Origin: Longispora sp040681875 | Lineage (GTDB): Bacteria; Actinomycetota; Actinomycetes; Mycobacteriales; Micromonosporaceae | DNA: 64,000 nt | Reading direction: 5' to 3' | NCBI RefSeq assembly: GCF_040681875.1 | Contig: NZ_JBFAZP010000013.1 | Span: 191,196 to 255,195, forward strand | In this document: positions 41,765 through 51,861 of the stretch, one piece after another | Position numbering within the stretch: the first letter of the stretch is position 1 | Layout of the letters: each line of letters starts with the position of its first letter | Position numbers and translations under genes: made by a program | Notes under the pieces: model-generated | What the model was told of the DNA's origin: nothing | The model's input: the letters and a program-made list of their open reading frames with translations, nothing else | Database searches by the model: none

Positions 41765-42852
41765 TGGAACGCCTGACGGGCGTGATCCGCCCTTACGCCT
41801 GGGGCTCCCGGCACGCGCTGGCCACCCTGCAGGGTCGGCCGGTGCCGAGTGAGGGGCCCGAGGCGGAGTTCTGGCTCGGGGCGCATCCGGGGGACCCGTC
41901 GGCGTTGGACCGGGGCCGGCTCGACGAGCTGATCTCGGCGGACCCGGTGGGGGTGCTGGGCGAGGAGTCGGCGGCCGAGTTCGGCCCCCGGCTGCCGTTC
42001 CTGTTCAAGGTGCTGGCGGCCGAGGAGCCGCTGTCGTTGCAGGCGCACCCGGACGCGGCGCGCGCCGCCGCCCGGTACGCCGAGGGCAACGTCAACTATG
42101 TGGACGACCAGCACAAGCCCGAGATCCTGGTGGCGCTGGCCCCGTTCGAGACGCTGTGCGGCTTCCGGGAGCCGGGCGCGACCGCGGACCTGCTCGCGGG
42201 GGTGCCCGCCCTGGCCAAGGCCGTGGAGCTGCTCCGGGCCGGGGACCTGCGCGGGGCGGTGGAGTTCCTGCTGACGTCCCCGCCGGGGCTGGTCGCCGAG
42301 GTGCTGGCCGGCGGGCTGCCGGCGGCGCAGCGGGCGCTGGTGGGGCATCTGGCGGACCGGTACCCGGGGGATCTCGGCGCGCTGGTCGCCCTGCTGCTCA
42401 ACCACGTGGTGCTGGAGCCCGGCCAGGCGATCTTCATGCCGGCGGGGAACCTGCACGCCTACATCCGGGGGATGGGCGTGGAGCTGATGGCCGCGAGCGA
42501 CAACGTGCTGCGCGGCGGGCTGACCCCGAAGCGGGTGGACGTGCCGGAGCTGCTGGACGTGCTGCGCTTCGAGGCGCTGGCCGATCCGGTGGTCCGTTCG
42601 GTGCCGGTGTCGCCGGGGCTTTCGGCGTGGCCGGTACCGGTCCGCGAATTCGCGCTGTACCGGGCGACGGTGTCCGACACGCCGGTGGAGCTCGACGCGC
42701 CGGGGCCGAGAATTATTTTGTGCACCTCCGGACGGGTCGCCGCGAACGGGCTCGAACTGGCCCGGGGCGAGGCCGGTTTCGCCGCCGCGACCGAGGGGCC
42801 GATTGTCATGACCGGTCATGGTGAGGCATACCTCGCGGCAGTCGCTCGTTAG
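41764..42852 (+). CDS. manA: mannose-6-phosphate isomerase, class I
   Basis: 362 residues from the ATG at 41764, which overlaps the CDF stop (TGATG) and has GGAGCGG upstream; a GTG one codon earlier is possible. MERLTGVIRPYAWGSRHALA, then EFWLGAHPGDPS, PLSLQAHPDAARAAARYA (zinc His), HKPEILVALAPFETLCGF (Glu ligand) and FMPAGNLHAYIRGMGVELMA (final His). Converts fructose-6-phosphate to mannose-6-phosphate, first step to GDP-mannose. Last gene of the manB operon. Confidence 0.95.
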   Translation: MERLTGVIRPYAWGSRHALATLQGRPVPSEGPEAEFWLGAHPGDPSALDRGRLDELISADPVGVLGEESAAEFGPRLPFLFKVLAAEEPLSLQAHPDAARAAARYAEGNVNYVDDQHKPEILVALAPFETLCGFREPGATADLLAGVPALAKAVELLRAGDLRGAVEFLLTSPPGLVAEVLAGGLPAAQRALVGHLADRYPGDLGALVALLLNHVVLEPGQAIFMPAGNLHAYIRGMGVELMAASDNVLRGGLTPKRVDVPELLDVLRFEALADPVVRSVPVSPGLSAWPVPVREFALYRATVSDTPVELDAPGPRIILCTSGRVAANGLELARGEAGFAAATEGPIVMTGHGEAYLAAVAR

Positions 42853-43106
42853 GGCTTTTTTGCCCATGACAAGAGTGTTATTTCCGGATTGTGCTTGACC
42901 TCACCTCACCCGTGTGTGACGATCGAAATACGCAACGTCACGACTGAGGGGTTCGTGACGTGCGGGGAATGCAAACCGGGGGGAAGTGCGGAACGGCCAC
43001 CAAGCGGCGGCCGTTCCGCACGTTGTGCGCCCGTTCCGTGACGCAGATGACCACGCGCACGGGTGTGCGAAGGCGGAGACGCCCCTCAGCGAGCTACGGT
43101 CTACCA
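42853..43106. promoter_or_regulatory. structured intergenic region before the Nudix gene
   Basis: Contains a 9-bp perfect inverted repeat of ACGTCACGA (42935-42943) with 42953-42961, and a 13-bp perfect hairpin (42986-42998 with 43009-43021, 10-base loop). A TTGACC near 42895 and a T run near 42857 lie upstream. The hairpin may terminate the manB operon transcript; the dyad may be an operator. No gene seen. Confidence 0.55.
43095..43100 (+). promoter_or_regulatory. -10 element, leaderless start of Nudix gene
   Basis: TACGGT ends 6 bases before GTG 43107; no RBS. Confidence 0.5.
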
Positions 43107-43643
43107 GTGCGTGATGGCTTCTGGATCGAGCCCGGTGTCCCCCTGCCCGACCTGAGGCAGGGCACCACCCGGCCTCTGCTCGTCGGCGTCGTGGCGATCT
43201 CCGCAGGGAGAGCGTTCCTACAGCGCAGACTCGGCGACCACCCCGCGTTCCCCGGCGCGTTGGACGTGATCACGGGATTCCCGCACCCCGGAGAGTCCAT
43301 GGTCGGCGCGATCGCCCGGCTCGTCGCCGAGGAGACCGGCTGGCAGATCCGCCGGGTCGTGTCCTGCGCGGGCTTCACCACGTGGCGTACCCCGGCGGGC
43401 GAGCTCGTCGAGACGGAGTACGCGGTGGAGGTCGCCGGCGCCCTGCGCCAGCCGAAGTCGGACCTGCCGGTCCGCGACTACTTCACCTGGGCCGGGTGTG
43501 ACGAACTCGACGTCTTCGCCGGACTGGGCGATCGTGGGGCATATCTGCGCAGCGTCGCCGACCGCGCGCTGCGTGACGTGGCCAACGCCCCGGACCGCCC
43601 TATCCCGTTTCCCGGGGATCCCCTCCACAACAGCTACCGCTAG
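43107..43643 (+). CDS. Nudix hydrolase
   Basis: 178 residues from the GTG at 43107 (RDGFWIEPGVPLPDLRQGTT); a frame opening at 42960 is poor. Nudix box GFPHPGESMVGAIARLVAEE followed by TGW. The Arg of the canonical RE is represented by a Leu-Val before EE, so the box is slightly unusual. Substrate unknown. Stops 41 bases before sahH; the two might be cotranscribed. Confidence 0.8.
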   Translation: MRDGFWIEPGVPLPDLRQGTTRPLLVGVVAISAGRAFLQRRLGDHPAFPGALDVITGFPHPGESMVGAIARLVAEETGWQIRRVVSCAGFTTWRTPAGELVETEYAVEVAGALRQPKSDLPVRDYFTWAGCDELDVFAGLGDRGAYLRSVADRALRDVANAPDRPIPFPGDPLHNSYR

Positions 43644-43684
43644 TGTTGATGGCTGATGCGTAGCCGCGCGATGAAAGGGAATCC

Positions 43685-45130
<1,446 letters not shown>

Positions 45131-45180
45131 GTCTTCGGGTGCCGAAACCGGGCGCCGAATAAGAAGACGGTAAATACCCG

Positions 45181-45213
45181 AGAGAGCCGCGCCACATCGG
45201 CGCGGCTCTCTTT
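45181..45213 (+). terminator. terminator of sahH
   Basis: Perfect 13-bp stem (45181-45193 with 45199-45211), 5-base loop, then TTT. Confidence 0.9.
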
Positions 45214-45234
45214 GCCTGCCCTCACGCTGGGCGT

Positions 45235-45253
45235 TAAGGTGTGCCTGCCCTTA
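45235..45253. promoter_or_regulatory. candidate iron box (DtxR/IdeR type)
   Basis: A 19-bp imperfect dyad, TAAGG ... CCTTA, agrees with the 19-bp IdeR consensus (TTAGGTTAGGCTAACCTAA) at 12 positions. It lies 36 bases before the efeU start, where Fe-bound DtxR-family repressor would block transcription. Confidence 0.5.
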
Positions 45254-45288
45254 GTAAGGACCGCCTAGCCAACCGTGGAGTGCCCCGC

Positions 45289-46131
45289 GTGAACGCGATC
45301 CTGCCCAGCTTCCTGATCGGCCTCCGGGAGGGGCTGGAGGGCACGCTCGTGGTCAGCATCCTCATCGCGTACCTGGTGAAGGCGAAGCGCTCCGACCGGC
45401 TGCCGCACGTGTGGGCCGGGGTGGTCGCGGCCCTCCTGCTGTCCGTCGGCGCGGGCGCGCTCCTGGAATACACGGGGACGGCGCTCGGCTCGAAGCGCGA
45501 ACTGTACGAGGCGGTCACCTCCGTCGTCGCCGTCGGCTTCGTCACCTGGATGATCTTCTGGATGCGCCGGACCGCGCGCAGCCTCAAGGGCGAGCTCACC
45601 GGCAAACTCGACGAGGCCCTGAAGATGGGTACGTTCGCCGTCGTCGCCATGGCGTTCCTCGCGGTCGTCCGGGAGGGCCTGGAGACCGCGCTGTTCTTCA
45701 TCGCCGCCGCGCGCGGGGCCGGCGAGCAGGCCGGGCCGCTGATCGGGATCGCCGCCGGGGTCGCGACGTCGGTGGTGCTCGGCGCGCTGCTGTACCGGGC
45801 GGCGCTGCGGATCAACCTGACCCGGTTCTTCTTCTGGACCGGGCTCGCGCTGATCTTCGTCGCGGCCGGCATCTTCAAGTACGGCTTCCACGACTTCCAG
45901 GAGGCCGGGGTCCTCGGCGGGCTGAACACCTACGCCTTCGACATCACCGGCTGGTACGACCCGACCGCCTGGTACGCGGCCCTGCTCTCCGGGCTGGTCA
46001 ACTTCACCCCGCAGCCGACGGTCGTGGAGACGGTCGCGTGGCTCGCGTACCTCGTACCCGTCCTGACTGTTTTTCTCTGGCCCGCCCCCGCCGCGGTCCC
46101 GTCCACCAAGAACGAAGGAGCACGTCTGTGA
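45289..46131 (+). CDS. efeU: iron permease EfeU (FTR1 family)
   Basis: 280 residues from the GTG at 45289 (GGAG 8 bases upstream). The FTR1 signature REGLE occurs twice: LIGLREGLEGTLVVSILIAY near the N-terminus and AVVREGLETALFFIAAARGA in the middle. Seven likely membrane helices. High-affinity ferric/ferrous iron uptake in concert with EfeO and EfeB. Ends in a GTGA overlap with efeO. An iron box candidate is upstream. Confidence 0.95.
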   Translation: MNAILPSFLIGLREGLEGTLVVSILIAYLVKAKRSDRLPHVWAGVVAALLLSVGAGALLEYTGTALGSKRELYEAVTSVVAVGFVTWMIFWMRRTARSLKGELTGKLDEALKMGTFAVVAMAFLAVVREGLETALFFIAAARGAGEQAGPLIGIAAGVATSVVLGALLYRAALRINLTRFFFWTGLALIFVAAGIFKYGFHDFQEAGVLGGLNTYAFDITGWYDPTAWYAALLSGLVNFTPQPTVVETVAWLAYLVPVLTVFLWPAPAAVPSTKNEGARL

Positions 46132-47264
46132 CGCGCGTCAACCGCCTCACCGCCCTGGCCGCGGCCAGCCTCGTCGTCGGGGCCGGCCTCGCCGGTTGCT
46201 CGTCGGACGACAAGAAGGACGCCAAGGCCGGCGGCCCGATCGCGGTCACCGCCACGGACAAGGAGTGCAAGGTCGCCAAGACCGAACTCGCCTCCGGTAC
46301 CCACACCTTCGCCATCCAGAACAGCGGCAGCAAGGTCACCGAGTTCTACGTGTACGCCACGGGTGACCGGGTGATCGGCGAGGTCGAGAACATCGCGCCC
46401 GGCCTGAAGCGCGAACTGATCGTCGAACTGGCCGCCGGCAGCTACGAGGCGGCCTGCAAGCCCGGCATGATCGGCTCCGGGGTGCGCAGCACGCTCAAGG
46501 TGACCGGCGAGAACAAGCCGCTGACCGACGACGCCGCGCTGGCCGCCGCGACCGCGAGCTACCAGAAGTACGTCCAGAGCCAGACCGGCGCGCTGATCAC
46601 CAAGACCGGCGAGTTCGTCGACGCGGTCAAGGCAGGCGACGCGGAGAAGGCCAAGGCCCTGTTCCCGATCGCCCGGACCTACTGGGAGCGGATCGAGCCC
46701 GTCGCGGAGATCTTCGGCGACCTCGACCCGGCGATCGACGGCCGCGAGGACGCGCTGGAGCCCGGCCAGGAGTTCACCGGCTTCCACAAGCTCGAAAAGG
46801 ACCTCTGGGACACCAAGGACATCTCCAAGTCCGGCCCGGTCGCCGACAAGCTGCTCGCCGACGTGAAGCTGATCGTGGCGAAGGCCAACAGCGAGGTGCT
46901 GTCCCCGGTCCAGCTCGCCAACGGCGCGAAGGAGCTCCTCGACGAGGTCGCGACTGGCAAGATCACGGGTGAGGAGGACCGGTACTCGCACACCGACCTG
47001 TGGGATTTCGCGGCCAACCTCGAGGGCTCCAAGGCCGCCATCGCGGCGCTGCGCCCGGTGCTCGAGAAGAAGGACGCCGCCCTGGTCAAGACGCTGGACG
47101 AGCAGTTCGCCGCCGCCGAGGCCGCGCTGAACAAGCACCGCGACGGCGATGGCTGGAAGTTCCACGACAAGCTGTCCAAGGACGACCTGAAGACGCTCTC
47201 CGACGCGATCAACGCGCTCGCGGAGCCGATCAGCAAGGTCGCCGCCGTGGTCGTGAAGAAGTAG
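46128..47264 (+). CDS. efeO: iron-uptake lipoprotein EfeO
   Basis: 378 residues, GTG at 46128 with GAAGGAG upstream. Signal peptide with lipobox GAGLAGC (Cys about residue 24), then a cupredoxin-like N-terminal domain (CKVAKTELASGTHTFAIQNS) and a peptidase-M75 (imelysin-like) C-terminal domain with GFHKLEKDLWD (HxxE motif), which binds iron. Anchored to the outer face of the membrane; passes iron to EfeU. Second gene of the operon. Confidence 0.95.
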   Translation: MTRVNRLTALAAASLVVGAGLAGCSSDDKKDAKAGGPIAVTATDKECKVAKTELASGTHTFAIQNSGSKVTEFYVYATGDRVIGEVENIAPGLKRELIVELAAGSYEAACKPGMIGSGVRSTLKVTGENKPLTDDAALAAATASYQKYVQSQTGALITKTGEFVDAVKAGDAEKAKALFPIARTYWERIEPVAEIFGDLDPAIDGREDALEPGQEFTGFHKLEKDLWDTKDISKSGPVADKLLADVKLIVAKANSEVLSPVQLANGAKELLDEVATGKITGEEDRYSHTDLWDFAANLEGSKAAIAALRPVLEKKDAALVKTLDEQFAAAEAALNKHRDGDGWKFHDKLSKDDLKTLSDAINALAEPISKVAAVVVKK

Positions 47265-47279
47265 TACGGGAGGCCTGCG

Positions 47280-48518
47280 ATGACCAGACGGCGCACGGTA
47301 CTCGGCGCGGCCAGCCTCGGGATCGCCGGAGTGGCGATCGGCGCGGTGGCCGGTGACATGGCCTCCGACTCGCCCTCGGTCGCGGCGGCCTCCACCTCGG
47401 ACCCGGTGGCGTTCCACGGCGAGCACCAGGCCGGGATCGTCACCCCGGCCCAGGACCGGCTGCACTTCGCGTCCTTCGACGTGATCACCAAGAAGCGCTC
47501 CGACCTGGTCGACCTCATGAAGGACTGGACGAACGCGGCCCGGCGGATGACCGCCGGGCGCGACGCCGGCCAGTACGGGGCGACCGGCGGGCCCGGCGAG
47601 GCTCCGCCGGACGACACCGGCGAGGCGCTCGGGCTGCCCCCGGCCGGGCTCACCCTGACCATCGGGTTCGGCGGCACGCTGTTCCGGACCGCCGACGGGG
47701 TCGACCGGTTCGGGCTGGCCGACCGGCGACCGGCGGCGCTCGCGGACATCCCCCGGCTGCCCGGCGACGCGCTCGAAGCCGCCATCTCCGGCGGGGACAT
47801 CTGCGTGCAGGCCTGCTCGTACGACCCGCAGGTCGCGGTGCACGCCATCCGCAACCTGGCCCGGATCGGATTCGGCAAGGTCACCATCCGCTGGTCGCAG
47901 CTCGGCTTCGGCCGCACCTCGTCCACCAGCACCACGCAGGCCACGCCCCGCAACCTGATGGGCTTCAAGGACGGCACCCGCAACCTCAAGGCCGAGGACG
48001 GCAAGGTCCTCGCCGAGCAGCTGTGGGTGCAGCCCGGCGACGGTGCGGCGTGGATGACCGGCGGCAGCTACGTCGTCACCCGCCGGATCCGGATGCACAT
48101 CGAGACCTGGGACCGCACCTCGCTCGACGAGCAGGAGCAGATCATCGGCCGGCACAAGGGCAACGGGGCGCCGCTCGGCAAGCGCGCCGAGTTCGACGAG
48201 CCGGATCTCGCCGCCAAGGACATGGCCGAGGACGCGCACGTCCGGCTCGCGCACCCTGACAGTCACGGCGGGGCGCAGCTGCTGCGGCGCGGGTACAACT
48301 TCGTGGACGGGTCCGACGGGCTCGGCCGGCTCAACGCGGGGCTGTTCTTCATCGCGTACCAGCGGGACGCGCACAAGCAGTTCGTGCCGGTCCAGCGGTT
48401 GCTGGCGCAGAAGGACACGCTGAACGAGTACATCAAGCACACGTCGAGCGGGTTGTTCGCGTGCCCGCCCGGGGTGCGCGACGACAAGGACTACTGGGGG
48501 TCCGCGCTGTTCGCGTGA
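47280..48518 (+). CDS. efeB: Tat-exported DyP-type peroxidase EfeB
   Basis: 412 residues, ATG at 47280. N-terminal MTRRRTVLGAASLGIAGVAI has a twin-arginine motif and hydrophobic region. DyP fold: FGGTLFRTADGVDRFGL, PNGFKDG-type motif GFKDGTRNLKAED (GxxDG with catalytic Asp), and ARRGYNF-like LLRRGYNFVDGSDGLGRLNA with FFIAYQRDAHKQFVPV. A heme peroxidase in the periplasm-like space that oxidises ferrous iron or extracts heme iron for EfeO/EfeU. Last operon gene. Confidence 0.95.
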   Translation: MTRRRTVLGAASLGIAGVAIGAVAGDMASDSPSVAAASTSDPVAFHGEHQAGIVTPAQDRLHFASFDVITKKRSDLVDLMKDWTNAARRMTAGRDAGQYGATGGPGEAPPDDTGEALGLPPAGLTLTIGFGGTLFRTADGVDRFGLADRRPAALADIPRLPGDALEAAISGGDICVQACSYDPQVAVHAIRNLARIGFGKVTIRWSQLGFGRTSSTSTTQATPRNLMGFKDGTRNLKAEDGKVLAEQLWVQPGDGAAWMTGGSYVVTRRIRMHIETWDRTSLDEQEQIIGRHKGNGAPLGKRAEFDEPDLAAKDMAEDAHVRLAHPDSHGGAQLLRRGYNFVDGSDGLGRLNAGLFFIAYQRDAHKQFVPVQRLLAQKDTLNEYIKHTSSGLFACPPGVRDDKDYWGSALFA

Positions 48519-48529
48519 CCTGTGTCGTG

Positions 48530-48560
48530 CGGAGCCGGGGCCCGGGTGGTCCCGGCTCCG
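48530..48560. terminator. bidirectional terminator between efeB and spoIIM
   Basis: 10-bp perfect stem (48530-48539 with 48551-48560), 11-base loop, between two convergent genes. Confidence 0.7.
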
Positions 48561-48630
48561 GCGTGTCCGGGGCAGGTCGGGCCGAGACGCGGGTCGGCTG
48601 TTCCGGGCCGTGACCGGCTCTCGTCGCGCG

Positions 48631-49626
48631 TCAGACCGTCGGCGCGTACTCCTCGCGCGACTCGCGCACGATGTCCCCCGTCTCGCCCCGGGCCGCCGCG
48701 CGGGACCCGAACGCGAACACGTACACCAGGAAACCGCCCCAGACCCCCGCGCCGATCAGGATCCGGGCGACGGTCGGCAGCCCCGACGGGGTCACGAACG
48801 CCTCCACCCCGGCGCTGACCAGCAGCACCACCACCAGGCCGACCGCGACGGTCATCGCGGCCCGGGTGGTCTCCGCCAACGACCGCGACCGGGTCAGCCC
48901 CGGGCCGGGCACGATCCACGACCAGCCGATCCGCAGGCCCACCCCGGCGGCCACGAACACGGCGGTCAGCTCCAGCAGGCCGTGCGGGGCGAGCAGGCCG
49001 AAGAAGAGTTCGCCCCGGTCGTGGCTGATCATCACCCCGCCGGAGACGGCCAGGTTGAGCAGGTTCGTCCAGAGCATGTAGAACACCGGCACGACGAGTA
49101 CGCCCGAGGCCAGGCACAGGGCGGCCACCCAGGCGTTGTTCGTCCACACCTGGAACGCGAAGTCCTGGGCGGGGTGCTCGGAGTAGTAGTTCTCGAAGTC
49201 GTGGTCGACCAGGCTGCTGATCTGCCCCTCGGACATCAGCGCCCGCTGGGTCTCCGGGTGCCCGGCGACGTAGGCCATCAGGAGCAGCCACACGCCGGTG
49301 AACGCCAGGCCCACGGTGATCCACCAGGCGCGGGCCCGGTAGACGGTCACCGGGAACGACACCGTGAAGAACCGGCCCACCTCCGACCAGCGGAACCGGT
49401 GCGAGCCGGTGATCGCGGCCCGGGCGGCCAGGACCAGCTGGGACAGCCGGGCGAGTAGCACCGGGTCGGGGGTGCGGCTGCGGACGACGGACAGGTGGGT
49501 CGTCGCCCGCTGGTACAGCGCGATCAGCTCGTCGGCCTCCTCGGCGGACAGTTTCCGCCGCCGGGTCAGGTGTTCGAGCCGCTGCCACTGGCCACGGTGT
49601 TCGGCCACGTAGGCATCGAGATCCAC
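48631..49626 (-). CDS. SpoIIM/stage II sporulation M-like membrane protein
   Basis: 331 residues from GTG 49626 (MDLDAYVAEHRGQWQRLEHL). A cytosolic N-terminal part with YQRATTHLSVVRSRTPDPVL, then five to six membrane helices with NNAWVAALCLASGVLVVPVF and GLLAPHGLLELTAVFVAAGV (the HG-E motif of the SpoIIM/DUF95 family). SpoIIM anchors peptidoglycan hydrolases in Bacillus; in actinobacteria the role is unclear, but it is always beside RDD and MoxR/DUF58 genes as here. Leaderless transcript likely, divergent from the RDD gene. Confidence 0.9.
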   Translation of the reverse strand: MDLDAYVAEHRGQWQRLEHLTRRRKLSAEEADELIALYQRATTHLSVVRSRTPDPVLLARLSQLVLAARAAITGSHRFRWSEVGRFFTVSFPVTVYRARAWWITVGLAFTGVWLLLMAYVAGHPETQRALMSEGQISSLVDHDFENYYSEHPAQDFAFQVWTNNAWVAALCLASGVLVVPVFYMLWTNLLNLAVSGGVMISHDRGELFFGLLAPHGLLELTAVFVAAGVGLRIGWSWIVPGPGLTRSRSLAETTRAAMTVAVGLVVVLLVSAGVEAFVTPSGLPTVARILIGAGVWGGFLVYVFAFGSRAAARGETGDIVRESREEYAPTV

Positions 49627-49632
49627 CGCGAC

Positions 49633-49642
49633 AGGGTAGCGT
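49633..49642. promoter_or_regulatory. back-to-back divergent -10 elements (spoIIM / RDD)
   Basis: TACCCT on the minus strand (49638-49633) ends 6 bases before GTG 49626; TAGCGT on the plus strand (49637-49642) ends 7 bases before GTG 49650. The two elements overlap by two bases, so the promoters should exclude each other. Confidence 0.6.
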
Positions 49643-49649
49643 GCACCCC

Positions 49650-50522
49650 GTGCCGGAGAATGCCCCTCGCCTCGTCAGCGGCGAGGCCGTGGAGCTGGAT
49701 GTCCGGATTGCTCGGATTGGTTCGCGTGCCCTCGCACTCATGGTCGACGTACTCGTCCAGGCGGTGTTCGCGGGTTTCCTCGCCATCGTCGCGATCCCGG
49801 CCCTGTCCGCCGGTGAGGCGGCCGCCGCCGGGGCCTACATCCTCGGGTTCGTGCTGGTCTTCGTCGTCCTGCCGGTCACCGTCACCCTGCTGACCCGGGG
49901 CCGGTCCGTGGGCAAACTCGCCCTCGGCCTGCGGGTGGTCCGCGACGACGGCGGCCCGATCACCTTCCGGCACGCGCTGACCCGCACCCTGGTGGGCGTC
50001 GCGGTCGAGTGGCCCGGCGTCGCCCTGCCGGCCGGCCTGTGGGTGATGCTCGTGCACCCGCAGGGCAAGCGGATCGGGGACCTGGCCGCCGGCACGTTCG
50101 TCATCCACGACCGGGCCCCGGCGCAGTGGGGCTGGGTGCCGCCGATGCCGCCCGCCCTGTCCGGCTGGGCCCGCAACCTCGACCTGTCCGGCCTGCCCGA
50201 CGACCTGGCGCTGGCCGTGCGGCACTACCTGGCCCGGAACCGGAGCCTGCGGATCGACGCGCGCCAGCGGATCGGGTTCGCGCTGGCCGCCGAGGTGACG
50301 GCCCGCACGACGCCGCCCCCGCCGCCGAACACCCCCGGGTGGGCGTATCTGGCGGCGGTGCTCGCGGAGCGCAACCGGCGGGCGGCGGGGCGGTTGGTGG
50401 CAGGGCGGGCGGCTTCGGCGCAGGTGTGGCCGGATCTGGCGCGGCAGTCGGGGCCGTGGGGTCGGCGGGCGACGTCCTCGCTGGTGCGGCCGGGCGCGCC
50501 CGGGGGCTACGGCGGGGCCTGA
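49650..50522 (+). CDS. RDD family membrane protein
   Basis: 290 residues, GTG at 49650. The RDD domain starts RIARIGSRALALMVDVLVQA (Arg and two Asp that name the family), with three membrane helices up to about residue 135, and TRGRSVGKLALGLRVVRDDG. The C-terminal 120 residues are soluble, with a PPPPPN stretch. Function unknown, possibly transport. Divergent and overlapping in promoter with the SpoIIM gene. Confidence 0.9.
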   Translation: MPENAPRLVSGEAVELDVRIARIGSRALALMVDVLVQAVFAGFLAIVAIPALSAGEAAAAGAYILGFVLVFVVLPVTVTLLTRGRSVGKLALGLRVVRDDGGPITFRHALTRTLVGVAVEWPGVALPAGLWVMLVHPQGKRIGDLAAGTFVIHDRAPAQWGWVPPMPPALSGWARNLDLSGLPDDLALAVRHYLARNRSLRIDARQRIGFALAAEVTARTTPPPPPNTPGWAYLAAVLAERNRRAAGRLVAGRAASAQVWPDLARQSGPWGRRATSSLVRPGAPGGYGGA

Positions 50523-50562
50523 CCCACCCCGAAAGGCCTTTTCTCCGGGTACGCCGGCCCCG

Positions 50563-51861
50563 CTACAGCTTCCCCTGGGCCTTCAACGTCAGATACAGAT
50601 CCGCCACGGCCGGCGCGTACCGGTCCGCCGGCGCGTCCACCACGTGCACCCCGTACTTGCGCAGCACCGCCACGACCCGCCGGCGCTCCGCGAGGGTCCG
50701 CTCGGCGGCCGCCGCCGCGTACAGCGCCTCGGCGGACCCGCGCCCGGCGGCCATCTCGTCCACCACGGGATCGTGCACGGCGGCCAGGACGACGGTGTGC
50801 CGGGCGGTGAGCCGGGACAGGACGGGCATCAGGCCCTCGCCGAGCGCGCCCGGTTCCAGGGCGGTGAACAGCACGACGAGGGCGCGTTTGCGTTCCCGGC
50901 GGAGGATCTCGGCGACGACCAGCCCGAAGTCCGTCTCGACCAGGGCCGGTTCGAGCGGGGCCATGGCCTGGACCATCTTCGGCAGCAGGGTGGCCTTGTT
51001 GGCGCCCTCGACGGCGGCCCGCACGGCGGTGTCGACGGCGAGCAGGTCGACCCGGTCGTCGGCCCGGACGGCGAGCGCGGCGAGCAGCAGGCACGCGTCG
51101 AGGGCCGCGTCGAGCCGGGGCGCGTCGCCGATCCGGGCGGCGGAGGTGCGGCCGGTGTCCAGGACGCACAGCACCCGGCGGTCGCGCTCGGGCCGCCAGG
51201 TGCGCACGACCACGGACTCGCGCCGCGCGGTGGCCCGCCAGTCGATGGAGCGCACGTCGTCGCCGACCACGTACTCGCGGAGGGCGTCGAACTCGGTGCC
51301 CTGGCCCCGGCCCCGGGTGACCACGTTGCCGTCGAACACCCGCAGCCGGGACAGGCGTTCGGGCAGGTGCCGGCGGGACGTGAACGGCGGGAGCACCCGC
51401 ACGGTCCACGGGGCGGCCAGCGTGCGGGACTGGAAGTAGGCGAACCGGAGCGGCCCGTAGGACCGCAGGGTCACCCGGTCGGCGGACCGGTCCCCGCGCC
51501 GGGTGGGCCGCAGGTCCAGGTCGATCCGGCAGTGCTCGCCGGGCGGGAGGACGAACTCGAAGGGCCGGTCGGGGGTGGCCCCCGCGGACGGCGGCCAGGC
51601 GTCGCGGAGCTCGGCGCGCAGTTCCGCGGCGCCGTTGTTGGTGACGGTGAGGCTGACCTGGCCGGAATCACCGAGCCGCAGTTGCCGGACGCCGTCGCGC
51701 GCGAGGGTCACCCGGGACAGCCGGACCGCGCCGAGCAGGTCGAGGCCGGCGGCGGCGAGGACGAGCCCGGTGTAGACGGCGAGGCCGAGCCACGGCGCGG
51801 GCCACAGCGGCAGGGACAGGGTGGCCAGCGCCAGCAGAGCCGCCGGGCGCCAGGTGATCAT
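50563..51861 (-). CDS. DUF58 family protein (vWA-like)
   Basis: 432 residues, ATG at 51861 overlapping the moxR stop (ATGA). Two N-terminal membrane helices (ALLALATLSLPLWPAPWLGL region and AVYTGLVLAAAGLDLLGAV), then LREYVVGDDVRSIDWRATAR, the DUF58 hallmark, and a vWA-like half with VLCVLDTGRTSAAR (DxGxS-like MIDAS remnant). Partner of MoxR AAA ATPases, likely in protein or complex maturation at the membrane. Part of the moxR operon running 55744 to 50563. Confidence 0.93.
   Translation of the reverse strand: MITWRPAALLALATLSLPLWPAPWLGLAVYTGLVLAAAGLDLLGAVRLSRVTLARDGVRQLRLGDSGQVSLTVTNNGAAELRAELRDAWPPSAGATPDRPFEFVLPPGEHCRIDLDLRPTRRGDRSADRVTLRSYGPLRFAYFQSRTLAAPWTVRVLPPFTSRRHLPERLSRLRVFDGNVVTRGRGQGTEFDALREYVVGDDVRSIDWRATARRESVVVRTWRPERDRRVLCVLDTGRTSAARIGDAPRLDAALDACLLLAALAVRADDRVDLLAVDTAVRAAVEGANKATLLPKMVQAMAPLEPALVETDFGLVVAEILRRERKRALVVLFTALEPGALGEGLMPVLSRLTARHTVVLAAVHDPVVDEMAAGRGSAEALYAAAAAERTLAERRRVVAVLRKYGVHVVDAPADRYAPAVADLYLTLKAQGKL

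Noticed and set aside
43644..43684. SAH or SAM riboswitch before sahH
   Set aside because: Only 41 bases separate the genes, too little for a riboswitch, and no conserved core is visible.
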